DNA of 64,000 nucleotides from Deltaproteobacteria bacterium (GCA_031276865.1 JAISMF010000101.1:1-64000), one strand, 5' to 3'; positions 1 through 9,445 are shown, numbered from the stretch's first letter. Notes: generated by a model from the letters alone, not told the origin. A program made the numbers and translations.

Positions 1-1
1 C

Positions 2-269
2 GCGGCCGGCGTTGACGAAACTCCGTCCCTTTTCAAGGGAATGAAGCCAATGAAGGACTCGACTAACAGCGACACGCCCTCCTCGAAAGAGATTAAACCC
101 GCCCCCAAGCCCGTTTAAAGGAAGAAAAAGCCCTTTGGCGGACGGATCGACCACCCAGGTGAAAACCCATCCGCGGGAGAATCCTTACGAAGTCAAGATC
201 TTAACACCGGACATTGAGGGGCTCGAAAACGACCCCGACTGGGTGCGGAAAGGCGAGATAGTCCGCTAA
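2..269 (+). pseudogene. 3' end of an unidentified gene with a probable frameshift
   Basis: The window opens inside a reading frame rich in Lys, Pro and Ser that ends at a TAA at 116-118. From about 117 a second frame continues as plausible protein (it includes NPYEVKILTPDIEG and DPDWVRKGEIVR) and stops at 267-269. The two pieces read naturally as one C-terminus broken by a one-base shift near 112-117, although two unrelated ends cannot be excluded. I do not recognise the family. It adjoins further frameshifted remnants, which favours decay over a sequencing error. Confidence 0.4.
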
Positions 270-318
270 ATAAAAACTTAAAATCTAATTTTACCCATTC
301 ATCAAATTTTTTTAATAG

Positions 319-1090
319 CCTGCGGGAGTCATCCGCGCCTCGTTTTCCAACCTCAAGGTGCCGACCATAGAATCCTTGGAGGAGGTCATGCCGGAGGATT
401 CGGACTTCCTCGCCAAGAGCCAGGCCCCCCACGTGGTCGCTTATCGCTTCCGCCTTCCGGCGGGCCGAATTCGATATCCGGCCCGCCTATGAAGCCGTGG
501 ACGCGGACAAGTTCCGATCCGTCAATTTGACGGGGGGCTGGCCCGACAAGTCGGCCGAGATGGATTTCGCCGTCTTTCTCCAGGCCAGGGTTAGCCTCGG
601 ATTTACCCGGTCCCGGATTAGGCGGGCGCCCGCCGAGGCTGGGGCCGCGACCCGAGGCCGATCCGGACGCGGAAAACCTCGCTCGCCTGGCCGGCGGCCT
701 AAAATCATATTTTCGGATGGAATCTCCCATCATCGCCTCGCCGGGAACGCCAACGCTCTCTACCTCACTCTTCCGCCTTTTGGAGACGCCGATCCGGCCG
801 TCCGGTCTCGCCCGCCTTCTCGGTCAAGAAACGCGACCCCCAGGATGTTGGATACGTTCCTGGCGCTCCCCTTCTCATAGGCCGCGACATCTCTGGCGTA
901 CGGCCGGCCGCGGTTTTCCTCCGGTTTCAGGGAGGCGTTGACGCGCCACGGACAATCTCGCGGGGGAGGAGACGGGTTTTCAGACTTTCTTCAAAGCCGG
1001 GCTCGTTTCGACGCTTAAGGGCCGCTACGGGGGAGTATAGCCGCCGCCTTCTCCCTCGACCCGGCCGACTTCCGGAATTCGCGCGCGGAC
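319..1090 (+). pseudogene. Decayed coding region, protein-like fragments in alternating frames
   Basis: Protein-like stretches follow one another on the + strand in different frames. Frame 1 (319-492) contains LKVPTIESLEEVMPEDSDF. Frame 2 (about 464-600) contains FDIRPAYEAVDADKF and WPDKSAEMDFAVFL. Frame 3 (about 640-780) contains EADPDAENLARLAGGL. Near 955-1040 a piece contains TGFQTFFKAGLVSTLKGRYGG. No single frame spans the region and none has a convincing start. The pattern suits an old gene, or two, with several indels. The fragments vaguely recall phage structural proteins, but this is a guess. Confidence 0.45.
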
Positions 1091-1262
1091 ATGGCCCCCC
1101 CCCCGCGCTATTCCAGGGGGTGCTTCCGCGCGTCCCGACGGGGCCGGGCGGTTGGGCTTCGCCGCGTTTTAACCGCCGGAAAGGAGTTTTATCGCTTCCC
1201 TTTCCGCCTAGGAGTTTTTTTTACTAGCGGCGGAAGGAGCGCCTTTGTTTGCGGAAACGAAA

Positions 1263-1302
1263 AAAGGGTCCCGGACGGGCGCTTTCGCCCGGGACCCTTT
1301 CT
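1263..1302 (-). terminator. Rho-independent terminator of the autotransporter gene
   Basis: A 12-bp stem, AAAGGGTCCCGG pairing with CCGGGACCCTTT (1263-1274 with 1289-1300), is followed on the - strand by a T-run (complement of 1258-1265). It lies about 70 bp beyond the stop of the minus-strand autotransporter gene, so it most likely ends that transcript. Confidence 0.75.
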
Positions 1303-1371
1303 CTATCGCCGATTCGTCCGGGGGAATCTTTTTAACCGCCCCCCGGTTTTTTTCGAATCGGCGCCTCGCCG

Positions 1372-3861
1372 CTAAAAACTGTAGCTCAGGTTAACCGAAC
1401 CCCTCGCGCCTTTTCTTTTTCCGGCGAAGGTCTGAAAGGAGACGCCCAGGGTGAAGGGGCCGGAGCCGTTCTTCCTGTAATCCAGCCCCAGTTCCAAAGC
1501 GCCCGTGGTCCCTTTAAGGGAGGCCGGAGCGATGTTCCTTTTGCGCGTGGAGGCCCTCGTTTCGCCGTCGAACTCGTAGACGGCGTTGAAGCCCACCCTC
1601 GCGGACAGCGAGCCCCCGAGCGTTCCCGTGAGGCGGGCCCCCGCCCTGGCGATCCTGGAGGAGCTTTGCTCGAACTCCAGCCTCTCCCCTATGTTGGTCG
1701 TGACGCCGCTTTTCCCGAGGGTCGTCCACATGTAGCTCATATAGGAGTCGACGGTGACGTTTTTTCCGGCGGGAAAAAGAAAACCGGAGCCGAAATAGGC
1801 GCCCCGATAGGCGTAGCCGGCGTCGTAGCTGAGGGTGTTTCCCCTCATCGGCGAGAATTTATCGGTCCGGTAGTCCAAGTCGACCCTTCCGAAGCGGCCG
1901 GCGCCCTGGAGGTAGAAGCGCCCGAAACGGCCCGGGTTGAAGTCCAGTCTCGCGCCCAGCCCTCCTCCGAAGTAGCCCGTTTCGCCGTCCCCTTCGATCC
2001 CGTCGTAGCCGGAAACCTTGTGGGCGCTGTCGTAGCTCGCCCTGCCTCCCTCGGCGAATACTCCGAAAGTCGCCAGACCAAAGGAGACGCGTCTCTCGCA
2101 GGCTACTCCCAGGGCCGCGTTCAGGCTTTCGAGATCCAGATCCCCGCCGTTTTCGTAAGACGATTCGCCGTAGGAGACCGCGAAGGCGGCTCTGGGGCAT
2201 TTAGGCTCCGGGAAGGCGTTGGCGGAAGCCTTTCCCCCCCCTCCCGGCCGCCCGTCTTCAGGGCCGCCGTCCTCAAAGGCGAGGAAATTCGTGACCGGTT
2301 CCAGAAATTCGTCGAAGATGAGATCCGAGCCCTGGACCACCAGGGCCAGGGAGCCGTTGCCGCCCGAAACGGGATCCTTCAGCTGGGGGTGCGCGAGAGC
2401 GCCTCGCAAAATCGAGAAGAGCTTGTCGGGGGCCAGCTTCAGATCGAATTTTAGCAGTATGAAGGGGCCCATCTGGCCCTCGGCTTCGCTCTGATCGAAA
2501 TCGCCGGGGATGATGCCGTTTTCGGCGCTCATAAGTTCGTAAACCTGTCCGTCGGGGGGTATGTCGCCGTCGGGGCTTAGATCGATGTAGCCAATCCTGG
2601 TTTTACGGCTTTCAACGGGAAACGAGGCGTCCATGGGGGCGATTTCGGAAAAACACGCGCAGGTGTAACCTTCCGAGAGAAAGATTCTGTCGCCCGCCTT
2701 AAGCCCGGCCGCCCCGTTTTCCGCGGCGCTGCTGAAGGTGAAATTATAGAACTGGAAGTTCGACACCGACTGGGTGACTTCGATACCTCCCTCTTTGGGT
2801 AAAACTATGTTTAAGGTGTTTCCCAAAAAAAGCTCCATATCGGAGGCCGGAGTCGGATCGCTGGACTGCTGGTCGAAGTAGGTTCCGAACGCGTAGCGGA
2901 CCTTGGTGTCGCCTTGGAGGGTGACCGAGTTGTGATGCGCCTGAACATATCCCAGCGAATTTTTCAATACGAAGGCTCCCGCTATTATTTCCGGCTCGTC
3001 GTTTCCAGGGTACGCGTGACTCATGCTTTGGGGGCCGCTGTCTATCACAATCACGTGGTTATAGGAGGCTTCGACGTCCTGTCGCAGATCTTGAGACGCT
3101 CTGCGGAAGAATCTGACGAACGCTCCGGCGAGATTCTTTCCCCAGCTGTTTATGAAATAAATCGTGTTATGATTGACTACGGCCGACCCGTTCGAAGTTT
3201 GTCCCTTATTGACGCTATCGGCCGTGATTTCCACCGACCCTCCCGCCGCCCATTGAAGTTGTATGTCGTTGTAGTGAACAGTGGAGTTAACGATGTAGGA
3301 GACGTTATACTCCGAATATCCAATGGATCCGGGACTGTCGATTATAAACACCGAACCGCCGTATAACGCCTTGGTCGAGACGTTCGTCACGTAGAGCCTG
3401 TTATAATTCGACCTCGCGACCGCTCCCGCCTCCTTGGCCGTGTAAATGACGGCCTGCGCCCCCTGAACGCTTAGTAGAACATCGATTCTTTTAGCGGGAT
3501 CGACGTTTCCCACTCTTATCGTGTTATAGTTCGTTTCCACGAGTTCGGCCGCGTGGGTTATCCCGTAACCGCCTAAAACGGCGGCTTCTATGTCGAAGCC
3601 GATGGTCACGTTATTGTAGCTGGAGTCGTTATCGGGGTAAAACGCTTTTTTATCGGTACCGCTTACGGTCAATTCGTGATACGTGGCGGTATCAGGATCG
3701 AAGACTAAATCCTCCGCCATGGCCAGCGCGGCGAAACACAGTAAAACGACTCCTAAAATGACAAGAGACATAATTATGTCTAAAATCATCAAAAATCTGG
3801 AGTCTTTTATGAATCGGTATAACGTGGTCCAAATACCGCCGGTGTTGATTAACTCTTTCAT
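1372..3861 (-). CDS. Autotransporter-type outer-membrane beta-barrel protein
   Basis: An 829-residue surface protein, type Va-like. The N-terminus is an extended signal sequence: a basic stretch, a long hydrophobic core at about residues 23-48, and a likely signal-peptidase site after AMA at 47-49. Residues of about 55-400 form a passenger with recurring Asn-plus-alternating-hydrophobic units (YNTIRVGN, YNRLYVTN, HNTIYFIN, YNHVIVID), as expected of a right-handed beta-helix. The last 270 or so residues are rich in Gly and aromatics with alternating strands, and the protein ends in YSF; a terminal aromatic is the usual barrel end. No catalytic motif is visible in the passenger, so an adhesin or surface-structure role is inferred only. 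The start has an AGGAG site about 8 bases upstream. The gene is monocistronic with its own terminator. Confidence 0.85.
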   Translation of the reverse strand: MKELINTGGIWTTLYRFIKDSRFLMILDIIMSLVILGVVLLCFAALAMAEDLVFDPDTATYHELTVSGTDKKAFYPDNDSSYNNVTIGFDIEAAVLGGYGITHAAELVETNYNTIRVGNVDPAKRIDVLLSVQGAQAVIYTAKEAGAVARSNYNRLYVTNVSTKALYGGSVFIIDSPGSIGYSEYNVSYIVNSTVHYNDIQLQWAAGGSVEITADSVNKGQTSNGSAVVNHNTIYFINSWGKNLAGAFVRFFRRASQDLRQDVEASYNHVIVIDSGPQSMSHAYPGNDEPEIIAGAFVLKNSLGYVQAHHNSVTLQGDTKVRYAFGTYFDQQSSDPTPASDMELFLGNTLNIVLPKEGGIEVTQSVSNFQFYNFTFSSAAENGAAGLKAGDRIFLSEGYTCACFSEIAPMDASFPVESRKTRIGYIDLSPDGDIPPDGQVYELMSAENGIIPGDFDQSEAEGQMGPFILLKFDLKLAPDKLFSILRGALAHPQLKDPVSGGNGSLALVVQGSDLIFDEFLEPVTNFLAFEDGGPEDGRPGGGGKASANAFPEPKCPRAAFAVSYGESSYENGGDLDLESLNAALGVACERRVSFGLATFGVFAEGGRASYDSAHKVSGYDGIEGDGETGYFGGGLGARLDFNPGRFGRFYLQGAGRFGRVDLDYRTDKFSPMRGNTLSYDAGYAYRGAYFGSGFLFPAGKNVTVDSYMSYMWTTLGKSGVTTNIGERLEFEQSSSRIARAGARLTGTLGGSLSARVGFNAVYEFDGETRASTRKRNIAPASLKGTTGALELGLDYRKNGSGPFTLGVSFQTFAGKRKGARGSVNLSYSF

Positions 3862-4919
3862 GTGGATTACTCCTGAAAATGATTTTCCCTTTCAAGGCCG
3901 TCGGGAAGCGCGCTTTTCCCGCCGGTTATTTAATAAACCTTCCGGATGGTTTGAAAAAAGGATGGAAAATTCCCGCGCCCGCCTCTTAGGCCGTCGAATC
4001 GGATGGGCGGGTCAAGCTTTTGAAAACGCTAAGGGAGTAGGGTTGTCATCAAACCATGGAAATGGTTTGAAAAAACCGCGTTCCTTTCACGTTCGTTACA
4101 AATTTTAAAACTATTCGTCCTGGAACATTTCGGAAGAGAAAGTTTTTAAATAACGCTATCTGTAATCATGGACGAGGTTACGTTGATAAAAACGCGTCGC
4201 CGGGCCTTATTTTCCCTCAGCTCCGGCTGTACGACGCCGTTTTCGTTGGAGCGTCCAAACTGATCCGGACCGTCTCGGGAAAAACCGTCTAACCCGGTCC
4301 CGTTTCAGCGTTTAATCGAATAAACTGGTTATAATTCCCTTTAAACGCCGGCGCAATATTTTTTCGCGGACTAAAAAATCGTTTTGAGCCCAAGCGTATG
4401 CCGTTTTCAAAAAACATCCTTGCTATTCAAGGCTTTAAAAAATATAATTTTTTTTGTTACCCTATTAACGCGTCTTTAAAACACCTATGTTTTTTTTTAA
4501 CATTTTATTTTCACGCGATTTCTTCTTTTTCCCTCAGTTTCAAAAATTCTCTTATTTTTTTGATACTTCAACCAATCTTTGATTTTTTAAGAGGCGGCGC
4601 TTTCGTGTTTTTTCCCTTTCGCTGGACCCAGCGTTGATTTTTCCCTAGGTTCATACTTTTCCCTCTCCGTTTTAATTTTTTTCCCGTAGGCTTTTTTTGC
4701 TTTCCTCGGTTTTTGTCCCCTTCGTGGGGGGGGCGGTTTCTTTTTGGGATTCTTCTTAATGTCGGAACCCCTCGAGAGAGTTTTTTTAAATATATTACTT
4801 TTTTATCTCGTATATTAAATTTTACATTTTTAATACTTAAAGTATATAATTTATTCTATTTTCATTTAAGAATAATATTTTTTTATTTACATAGATGATT
4901 TTTTTAGTAAAAATTTCTC
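3862..4919. other. AT-rich non-coding gap
   Basis: This gap holds the promoter region of the minus-strand autotransporter and then a very T-rich stretch (about 4390-4920, T strongly favoured on the + strand). Short frames here have no ribosome site and only low-complexity Phe/Leu/Ile-rich translations. I see no gene. Confidence 0.6.
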
Positions 4920-4948
4920 TTGACACGCTTTTTTATTTTGCCTAGGAT
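4920..4948 (+). promoter_or_regulatory. Near-consensus sigma-70 promoter
   Basis: A TTGACA box at 4920-4925 is followed by a 17-base spacer and TAGGAT at 4943-4948. This is a perfect -35 at ideal spacing with a good -10. Transcription would start near 4955 and run into the structured GC-rich stretch that ends at the terminator at 5244-5286. Confidence 0.7.
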
Positions 4949-4954
4949 GAACGG

Positions 4955-5286
4955 AGTTTTCTCAACGCCAGTGGATTTACGGGTTTTTTCGAAAACCTTG
5001 CCTCCCCCGTTGTCAAGCCCCGCCGCGCGTCCCCGCCTGGGGATTTGCCAAAGCCTTTGAAATGTCGTATTCTGGCGGCGGATAATCGAGATTCACCTCA
5101 GTTCGCTTCCCAGGGTCCCGGGCTTCGTCCGTTAAAACGGCTTCCGCCCCTTTGTAGAGACGTCCGGCCCCTTTCTCCGGAAAGGGATGGGCTCGTCCGG
5201 CCGTCTCTCACCTCCAGATTTTTCAGGTTGATCAGTTAACTGAAGACCGAAAAGACGCTTTCCGCGTCTTTTTCGGTCTTTTTTTT
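4955..5286 (+). ncRNA. Candidate structured non-coding RNA, about 330 nt
   Basis: A GC-rich island between AT-rich flanks, bounded by a strong promoter and a strong terminator, with no convincing ORF. Pairing visible by eye: GGTTTT-TTCG-AAAACC (about 4981-4996); TCCCC-gcct-GGGGA (about 5033-5045), enclosed by CCGCCG pairing with CGGCGG; CCGT-TAAA-ACGG (about 5131-5142); and a long arm with GAGACG/CGTCTC, CCGG/CCGG and inner CCTTTC-tccg-GAAAGG (about 5156-5208). I looked for the hallmarks of tmRNA, RNase P RNA and SRP RNA without success, and made no positive match to 6S RNA. It could instead be a long leader for the sulfate transporter genes starting at 5484, but the terminator lies in between. 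The only frame (TTG at 5045, 64 codons) has a poorly spaced ribosome site. Confidence 0.5.
5244..5286 (+). terminator. Strong rho-independent terminator
   Basis: AGACCGAAAAGACGC and GCGTCTTTTTCGGTCT form a 15-bp stem with a small loop (5245-5279), followed by a run of T. It closes the candidate RNA transcribed from the promoter at 4920. Confidence 0.85.
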
Positions 5287-5483
5287 CACCTTAACGGAGC
5301 TTTTTTCCCACATAAACGGACTTTTTCCGCCCCAACCGGATTTTTTCCGTCTTAGCCATATTTCCTCCGCCCCGGCCGGTTCTTCACCCGGCGCGGACGA
5401 TTTTTTTTCGGCTGAAGCCGGCCCCTTCCGGCGGAAACCGCCTTTTTATGAATTTTGTCTTCAAAATATTTTCGAGGTGTTAG
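5287..5483 (+). promoter_or_regulatory. Leader region of the sulfate transporter operon with short degenerate repeats
   Basis: Three imperfect repeats of about 20 bases with the core CGGA-N-TTTTTTCC follow each other between 5294 and 5353. A GC-rich inverted stretch (about 5414-5446) lies before the gene. I cannot identify a promoter box with confidence. A ribosome site (GAGGTG) precedes the ATG at 5484. Confidence 0.3.
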
Positions 5484-6497
5484 ATGAAAAAACTTTTACT
5501 TTCGGCGCTTATTTTTATTTTTTCCGCGTTTCTTCCCGTTTCCGGAAATTTCCTCCTGGCCGCGGACGTGGAGATCAACAACGTCTCCTACGACCCCACC
5601 CGGGAGCTCTACGACGAGTTCAACGGCGTCTTCGAGGCCAAATACAAGGCCGATACCGGCAAGACCCTGGAGGTGGTGCAGTCCCACGGAGGCTCCTCCA
5701 AGCAGGCGCGCACGGTAATCGAGGGTAACGAGGCCGACGTCGTCACCCTGGCGCTGGCCATCGACATAACCGAGATCGAGAAGGCCGGGCTCATCAAGCC
5801 GGGCTGGCAGAAGGAGTTCCCCCACAATTCCGCCCCCTACACCTCCACCATCGTCTTTTTGGTGCGCAAGGGCAATCCCAAAAACATCCACGACTGGGAC
5901 GATCTGATCCGGGAGGGCGTGGGCGTCATCACCCCCAATCCCAAGACCTCCGGCGGCGCCAGGTGGAACTATCTCGCGGCCTGGGCCTTCGCCGACCGCA
6001 AGTTCAACCACGACGAGGCCAAGGTCAAGCAGTTTCTGAAAGAGATCTTCGAGCACGTCTTGGTCCTGGACACCGGCGCCCGGGGCTCCACCAACACCTT
6101 CGTGGCCAACGGGCAGGGCGACGTCCTTCTGGCCTGGGAAAACGAGGCCTACCTGGCCTTGGAAGAGGCCCCGGGCAAATTCGAGATCGTCTCTCCGCCT
6201 TTAAGCATCCTGGCCGAGCCGCCCGTCGCCATCGTGGACGCCTACGTGGACAAGAAGGGCACCCGGGAGGTGGCCACGGAATACCTCAACTACCTCTACA
6301 CCCCGGAGGGGCAGAGGATAGCCGGCAAGCATTTCTACCGTCCCTCGGATCCGGCCATCGCCGAGGAGTTTAAGGACCAGTTCCAGCTCAAGATGGAGCT
6401 CGTCACCATAGACGATCCCCTCTTCGGCGGCTGGGAGAAGGCCCAGGCGAAGCATTTCAACGACGGCGGGGTCTTCGATCAGATCTACACCCGTTAA
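5484..6497 (+). CDS. sbp: Periplasmic sulfate/thiosulfate-binding protein of an ABC transporter
   Basis: A 337-residue binding protein that captures sulfate or thiosulfate in the periplasm and delivers it to the CysTWA transporter encoded just downstream. The N-terminus is a classic signal peptide ([16 protein letters not shown], cleavage near residue 27). The mature start carries family signatures: [12 protein letters not shown], the phosphate-loop-like [10 protein letters not shown] at about residues 71-80, and the [12 protein letters not shown] segment. [13 protein letters not shown] and [11 protein letters not shown] are further conserved blocks of the Sbp/CysP family. The length is normal. 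A GAGGTG ribosome site fits the ATG. It is the first gene of the sulfate-uptake block; a hairpin after the stop may keep it expressed above the permease genes. Whether sulfate or thiosulfate is preferred cannot be told from sequence. Confidence 0.93.
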   Translation: MKKLLLSALIFIFSAFLPVSGNFLLAADVEINNVSYDPTRELYDEFNGVFEAKYKADTGKTLEVVQSHGGSSKQARTVIEGNEADVVTLALAIDITEIEKAGLIKPGWQKEFPHNSAPYTSTIVFLVRKGNPKNIHDWDDLIREGVGVITPNPKTSGGARWNYLAAWAFADRKFNHDEAKVKQFLKEIFEHVLVLDTGARGSTNTFVANGQGDVLLAWENEAYLALEEAPGKFEIVSPPLSILAEPPVAIVDAYVDKKGTREVATEYLNYLYTPEGQRIAGKHFYRPSDPAIAEEFKDQFQLKMELVTIDDPLFGGWEKAQAKHFNDGGVFDQIYTR

Positions 6498-6503
6498 AAA
6501 GCT

Positions 6504-6557
6504 CCGCTCCGGCGGAGCGGACGGGTTTGGGGGGCTCCCTTGAAAAAGGGAGCCCCC
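6504..6557 (+). terminator. Tandem hairpins between binding protein and permease genes
   Basis: CCGCTCC-GGC-GGAGCGG (6504-6520) is followed by a 12-bp stem, GGGGGCTCCCTT-gaaa-AAGGGAGCCCCC (6530-6557). Only TTG follows the second hairpin, so it is more likely a partial terminator or mRNA-stabilising element, a common arrangement behind binding-protein genes. Downstream (about 6580-6665) three imperfect copies of a GCGGCCGGAAA-containing unit precede cysT. Confidence 0.6.
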
Positions 6558-6681
6558 TTGAAATTGAGCCGACGGGCGGTCGGGACCGGGCGGCCGGAAA
6601 CAAGGTTTCCGGATCCGGGCGGCCGTAAACAGGGGTTTTCGGGACCAAGGCGGCCGGAAAACCGGGAGGAAGGGACTGGAC

Positions 6682-7515
6682 GTGAGGAAGGCGGGAAAGA
6701 GGATTATTCCGGGATTCGGGCTGTCTCTCGGGATAACCATGAGCTACCTGAGCATCATCGTGCTCATTCCCATGATCTCTTTGGCGGTGGAGTCCAGCGG
6801 CCTGGGAGTGAGGGGATTCTGGGACACCGTGACCGACACCCGCACCCTCATCGCCTGCCGGGTGAGCTTCCTCTGCTCTTTGGCCGGGGCCCTCGTAAAC
6901 GCGGTGTTCGGACTCATCCTGGCCTGGGTGATCACCCGCTACCGCTTCCCCTTAAGGCGCCTCATCGACGGCTTGATCGAGCTTCCCTTCGCGCTCCCCA
7001 CGGCGGTGGCCGGCATCTCTCTGACGGTTTTAACCACGGACAACGGCTGGTTGGGAAAACCCGTTTTCGATCTTTTCGGGATAAGGATCGCCTACACCCA
7101 GCTGGGGATAATCCTGGCCATAACCTTCATAACCATCCCCTTCGTGGTGCGCTCCATCCAGCCCGTCTTGGAGCAGCTCTCCCGGGACTACGAGGACGCC
7201 GGCCTCCTTTTGGGGGCCGGCCGGACGCGGGTCTTTTTCCAGATAGTGCTCCCTGAGATAAAACCGGCCCTTTTAACCGGCTTCTCCCTGGCCTTCGCCC
7301 GGGGCCTGGGGGAGTACGGCTCGGTCATCTTCATCGCCGGAAACATCCCCTTTCAAACGGAGATAGCGCCCTTGGTCATCATGAGCAAGCTGGAGCAGTT
7401 CAACTACGACCAGGCCACCGCGGTGGCCGTCCTCATGCTCTTCTTCTCCTTTACGATCATGTTCTTCGTCAACCGGCTGCAGGCCAAGATCAGCCGCTTC
7501 ACCGGGGAGCATTGA
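6682..7515 (+). CDS. cysT: Sulfate ABC transporter permease CysT
   Basis: A 277-residue inner-membrane subunit with about six hydrophobic segments. The conserved cytoplasmic EAA-type loop reads YEDAGLLLGAGRTRVFFQIVLP (about residues 172-193) and would contact the ATPase encoded by cysA. ELPFALPTAVAGISL and ARGLGEYGSVIFIAGN are typical of CysT/CysU. The start is GTG at 6682, after a GGGAGGAAGGGA stretch. It lies 1 base upstream of cysW, so the two are probably translationally coupled. With CysW it forms the heterodimeric membrane channel for sulfate import. Confidence 0.92.
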   Translation: MRKAGKRIIPGFGLSLGITMSYLSIIVLIPMISLAVESSGLGVRGFWDTVTDTRTLIACRVSFLCSLAGALVNAVFGLILAWVITRYRFPLRRLIDGLIELPFALPTAVAGISLTVLTTDNGWLGKPVFDLFGIRIAYTQLGIILAITFITIPFVVRSIQPVLEQLSRDYEDAGLLLGAGRTRVFFQIVLPEIKPALLTGFSLAFARGLGEYGSVIFIAGNIPFQTEIAPLVIMSKLEQFNYDQATAVAVLMLFFSFTIMFFVNRLQAKISRFTGEH

Positions 7516-7516
7516 C

Positions 7517-8350
7517 ATGGCGGAGCTAAGCTTTTCCCGGGAGAACAAATGGCTAAGGAGGCTCCTCATCATGGTGAGCTTCGTCTTCATAACCGTCATG
7601 CTGATCCTCCCCCTCGTTCAGGTCCTGGCCCAGGTCTGGGACTTCGGTTTCAAGAACTTCTGGGAGGCGGTTACCGACGAGTACACCCTGAAGGCCTTGA
7701 AGCTCTCGATTTTGACCATGATCTCGGCCGTGACCCTGAACACCCTCTTCGGCCTGGCCGCGGCCTGGGCCATCACCCGCTTCCGCTTCTGGGGGAAGGG
7801 GCTCCTAATCACTTTGATAGACATCCCCTTCGCCGTCTCCCCGGTCATAGCCGGCCTCGTCTTCATCATGACCTTCGGACGCCTGGGCTGGACCTACCCC
7901 TTCCTGGAGGCCCACGACATAAAGATAGTCTTCGCCACCCCGGGTCTGGTGCTGGCCACGATATTCGTGACTTTTCCTTTCGTGGCGAGGGAGATCATTC
8001 CCGTGCTCCTGTCTCGGGGCACGGACGAGGAGGAGGCCGCCATGCTTTTGGGCTCGGGCTTTTTCCAGCTGTTTCGGCGGGTGACCTTCCCCCACCTCAA
8101 GTGGGCCCTCCTCTACGGAATCATCCTCTGCACCGCGAGGGCCTTGGGGGAGTTCGGGGCGGTGTCCGTGGTCTCGGGGCACCTGAGGGGCAAGACCAAC
8201 ACCCTCCCCCTCCACATCGAGATACTCTTTCGGGAGTACCACACGGCCCAGAGTTTTTCGGCCGCCGCCATTTTGGTGGCGGCGGCCATCCTGATTTTAG
8301 TCTTTAGGAACATTTTGGAGCACGTCTCCGAAAAAGATCGGGAATTTTGA
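7517..8350 (+). CDS. cysW: Sulfate ABC transporter permease CysW
   Basis: A 277-residue inner-membrane permease, partner of CysT. Several hydrophobic helices are apparent. The ATPase-docking loop reads EEEAAMLLGSGFFQLFRRVTFP (about residues 171-192), and DIPFAVSPVIAGLVF and ARALGEFGAVSVVSGHLRG are CysW-like. The ATG follows the cysT stop after one base. The stop is 16 bases before cysA. It is part of an unbroken cysT-cysW-cysA unit. Confidence 0.92.
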   Translation: MAELSFSRENKWLRRLLIMVSFVFITVMLILPLVQVLAQVWDFGFKNFWEAVTDEYTLKALKLSILTMISAVTLNTLFGLAAAWAITRFRFWGKGLLITLIDIPFAVSPVIAGLVFIMTFGRLGWTYPFLEAHDIKIVFATPGLVLATIFVTFPFVAREIIPVLLSRGTDEEEAAMLLGSGFFQLFRRVTFPHLKWALLYGIILCTARALGEFGAVSVVSGHLRGKTNTLPLHIEILFREYHTAQSFSAAAILVAAAILILVFRNILEHVSEKDREF

Positions 8351-8366
8351 GGAAAAGGGGGAACAC

Positions 8367-9437
8367 GTGTTCATAGAACTGGAAAACATCTGCAAATCCT
8401 TCGGCTCCTACAAGGCCTCGGACGAGGTCTCCTTCGGGCTCAAGGAGGGCGCCCTGGGGGCGCTGTTGGGTCCCAGCGGCAGCGGCAAGACCACCATCTT
8501 GAAGATGATAGCCGGACTCGAGATCCCCGACTCCGGCGACATCCGCCTGGACGGAGCGCGGGTGAACAACGTGCACCCCTCCAAAAGGGGCATAGGCTTC
8601 GTCTTCCAAAACTACGCCCTCTTCCGCTACATGACGGTCTTCGACAACATCGCCTTCGGGCTTAAGACCAGGAAGACCGCCAGAGCGGAGGTGAAAAGGA
8701 GGGTGGAGGAGCTTTTAAGCCTCATCGGCCTCTCCGGCTTCGAGAAGCGCTACCCCAGCCAGCTCTCCGGCGGCCAAAAGCAGCGGGTGGCCTTCGCCCG
8801 GGCCCTGGCCTGGAACCCCAGGCTCCTTTTGTTGGACGAGCCCTTCGCCGCCATCGACGCCAAGGTCAGAAAGGAGCTGCGCTCCTGGCTTAGGAGCATG
8901 ATAAGCGCCTTGAAAATCACCTCCATCTTCGTGACCCACGACCAAGCCGAGGCCATCGAGGTGGCGGACCGGATCATAATCACCAACCACGGCCGGGTGG
9001 AGCAGACGGGAAGCCCCATCGAACTCTACCGGGAGCCGGCCACGCCCTTCGTCGCGAGCTTTCTGGGGGAAAGCATGATCGTGGAGGATTACGGCCGGCT
9101 TTTAGGCTTCGAGGGCGCCCCCCCCAACTCCCGGGGCGCTTTGCGCCCGGAGTTCATCCAGATCTACGGGCCCGGGGAGAAGATCCAATACGAGAACAGC
9201 GTGGAGGAGGCCACCGTGGTCTCCCTGGCCTTCCGGGGGGCCTGCGTGGAGGCGGTCATAGACCTCCACGGCTTCCAGCTCTCCAGCGGCTATTCCCTGG
9301 AGAAGCCCTCCATCTCGGTGGGGGGGAAGGTGAAGGTTCTAATCTACCGCCTCTACGCCTTCGAGGGGGATAAGGCCACGCTGGTGAACAATTCCCGCCT
9401 GGAGGCCCACGGAAACGGCTACAGCTTCGCCATCTAA
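8367..9437 (+). CDS. cysA: Sulfate ABC transporter ATP-binding protein CysA
   Basis: A 356-residue ATPase that powers sulfate import through CysT/CysW. All nucleotide-binding motifs are intact: Walker A GPSGSGKTT (about residues 36-44), Q-loop FVFQNYALF, signature LSGGQKQRVAFARAL, Walker B LLLLDEPFAAID, and switch His in FVTHDQAEA. The C-terminal 120 or so residues form a TOBE-type regulatory domain, as usual for this family. The start is GTG at 8367 with a nearby AAAGGGGG ribosome site. It is the last gene of the transporter block and is followed by a terminator-like hairpin. Confidence 0.94.
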   Translation: MFIELENICKSFGSYKASDEVSFGLKEGALGALLGPSGSGKTTILKMIAGLEIPDSGDIRLDGARVNNVHPSKRGIGFVFQNYALFRYMTVFDNIAFGLKTRKTARAEVKRRVEELLSLIGLSGFEKRYPSQLSGGQKQRVAFARALAWNPRLLLLDEPFAAIDAKVRKELRSWLRSMISALKITSIFVTHDQAEAIEVADRIIITNHGRVEQTGSPIELYREPATPFVASFLGESMIVEDYGRLLGFEGAPPNSRGALRPEFIQIYGPGEKIQYENSVEEATVVSLAFRGACVEAVIDLHGFQLSSGYSLEKPSISVGGKVKVLIYRLYAFEGDKATLVNNSRLEAHGNGYSFAI

Positions 9438-9445
9438 AAACCAGG

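Noticed and set aside
5045-5239. 64-codon frame in the candidate ncRNA
   Set aside because: TTG start with a ribosome site only about four bases away, no hydrophobic or conserved pattern, and heavy RNA structure across it.
4955-5286. tmRNA, 6S, SRP or RNase P RNA
   Set aside because: A short TGGATT...ACGGG similarity to the tmRNA 5' end exists, but there is no tRNA-like T-arm, CCA end or tag frame with a stop. The RNase P core (GAGGAAAGTCC) is absent, and the length does not fit 6S or SRP RNA.
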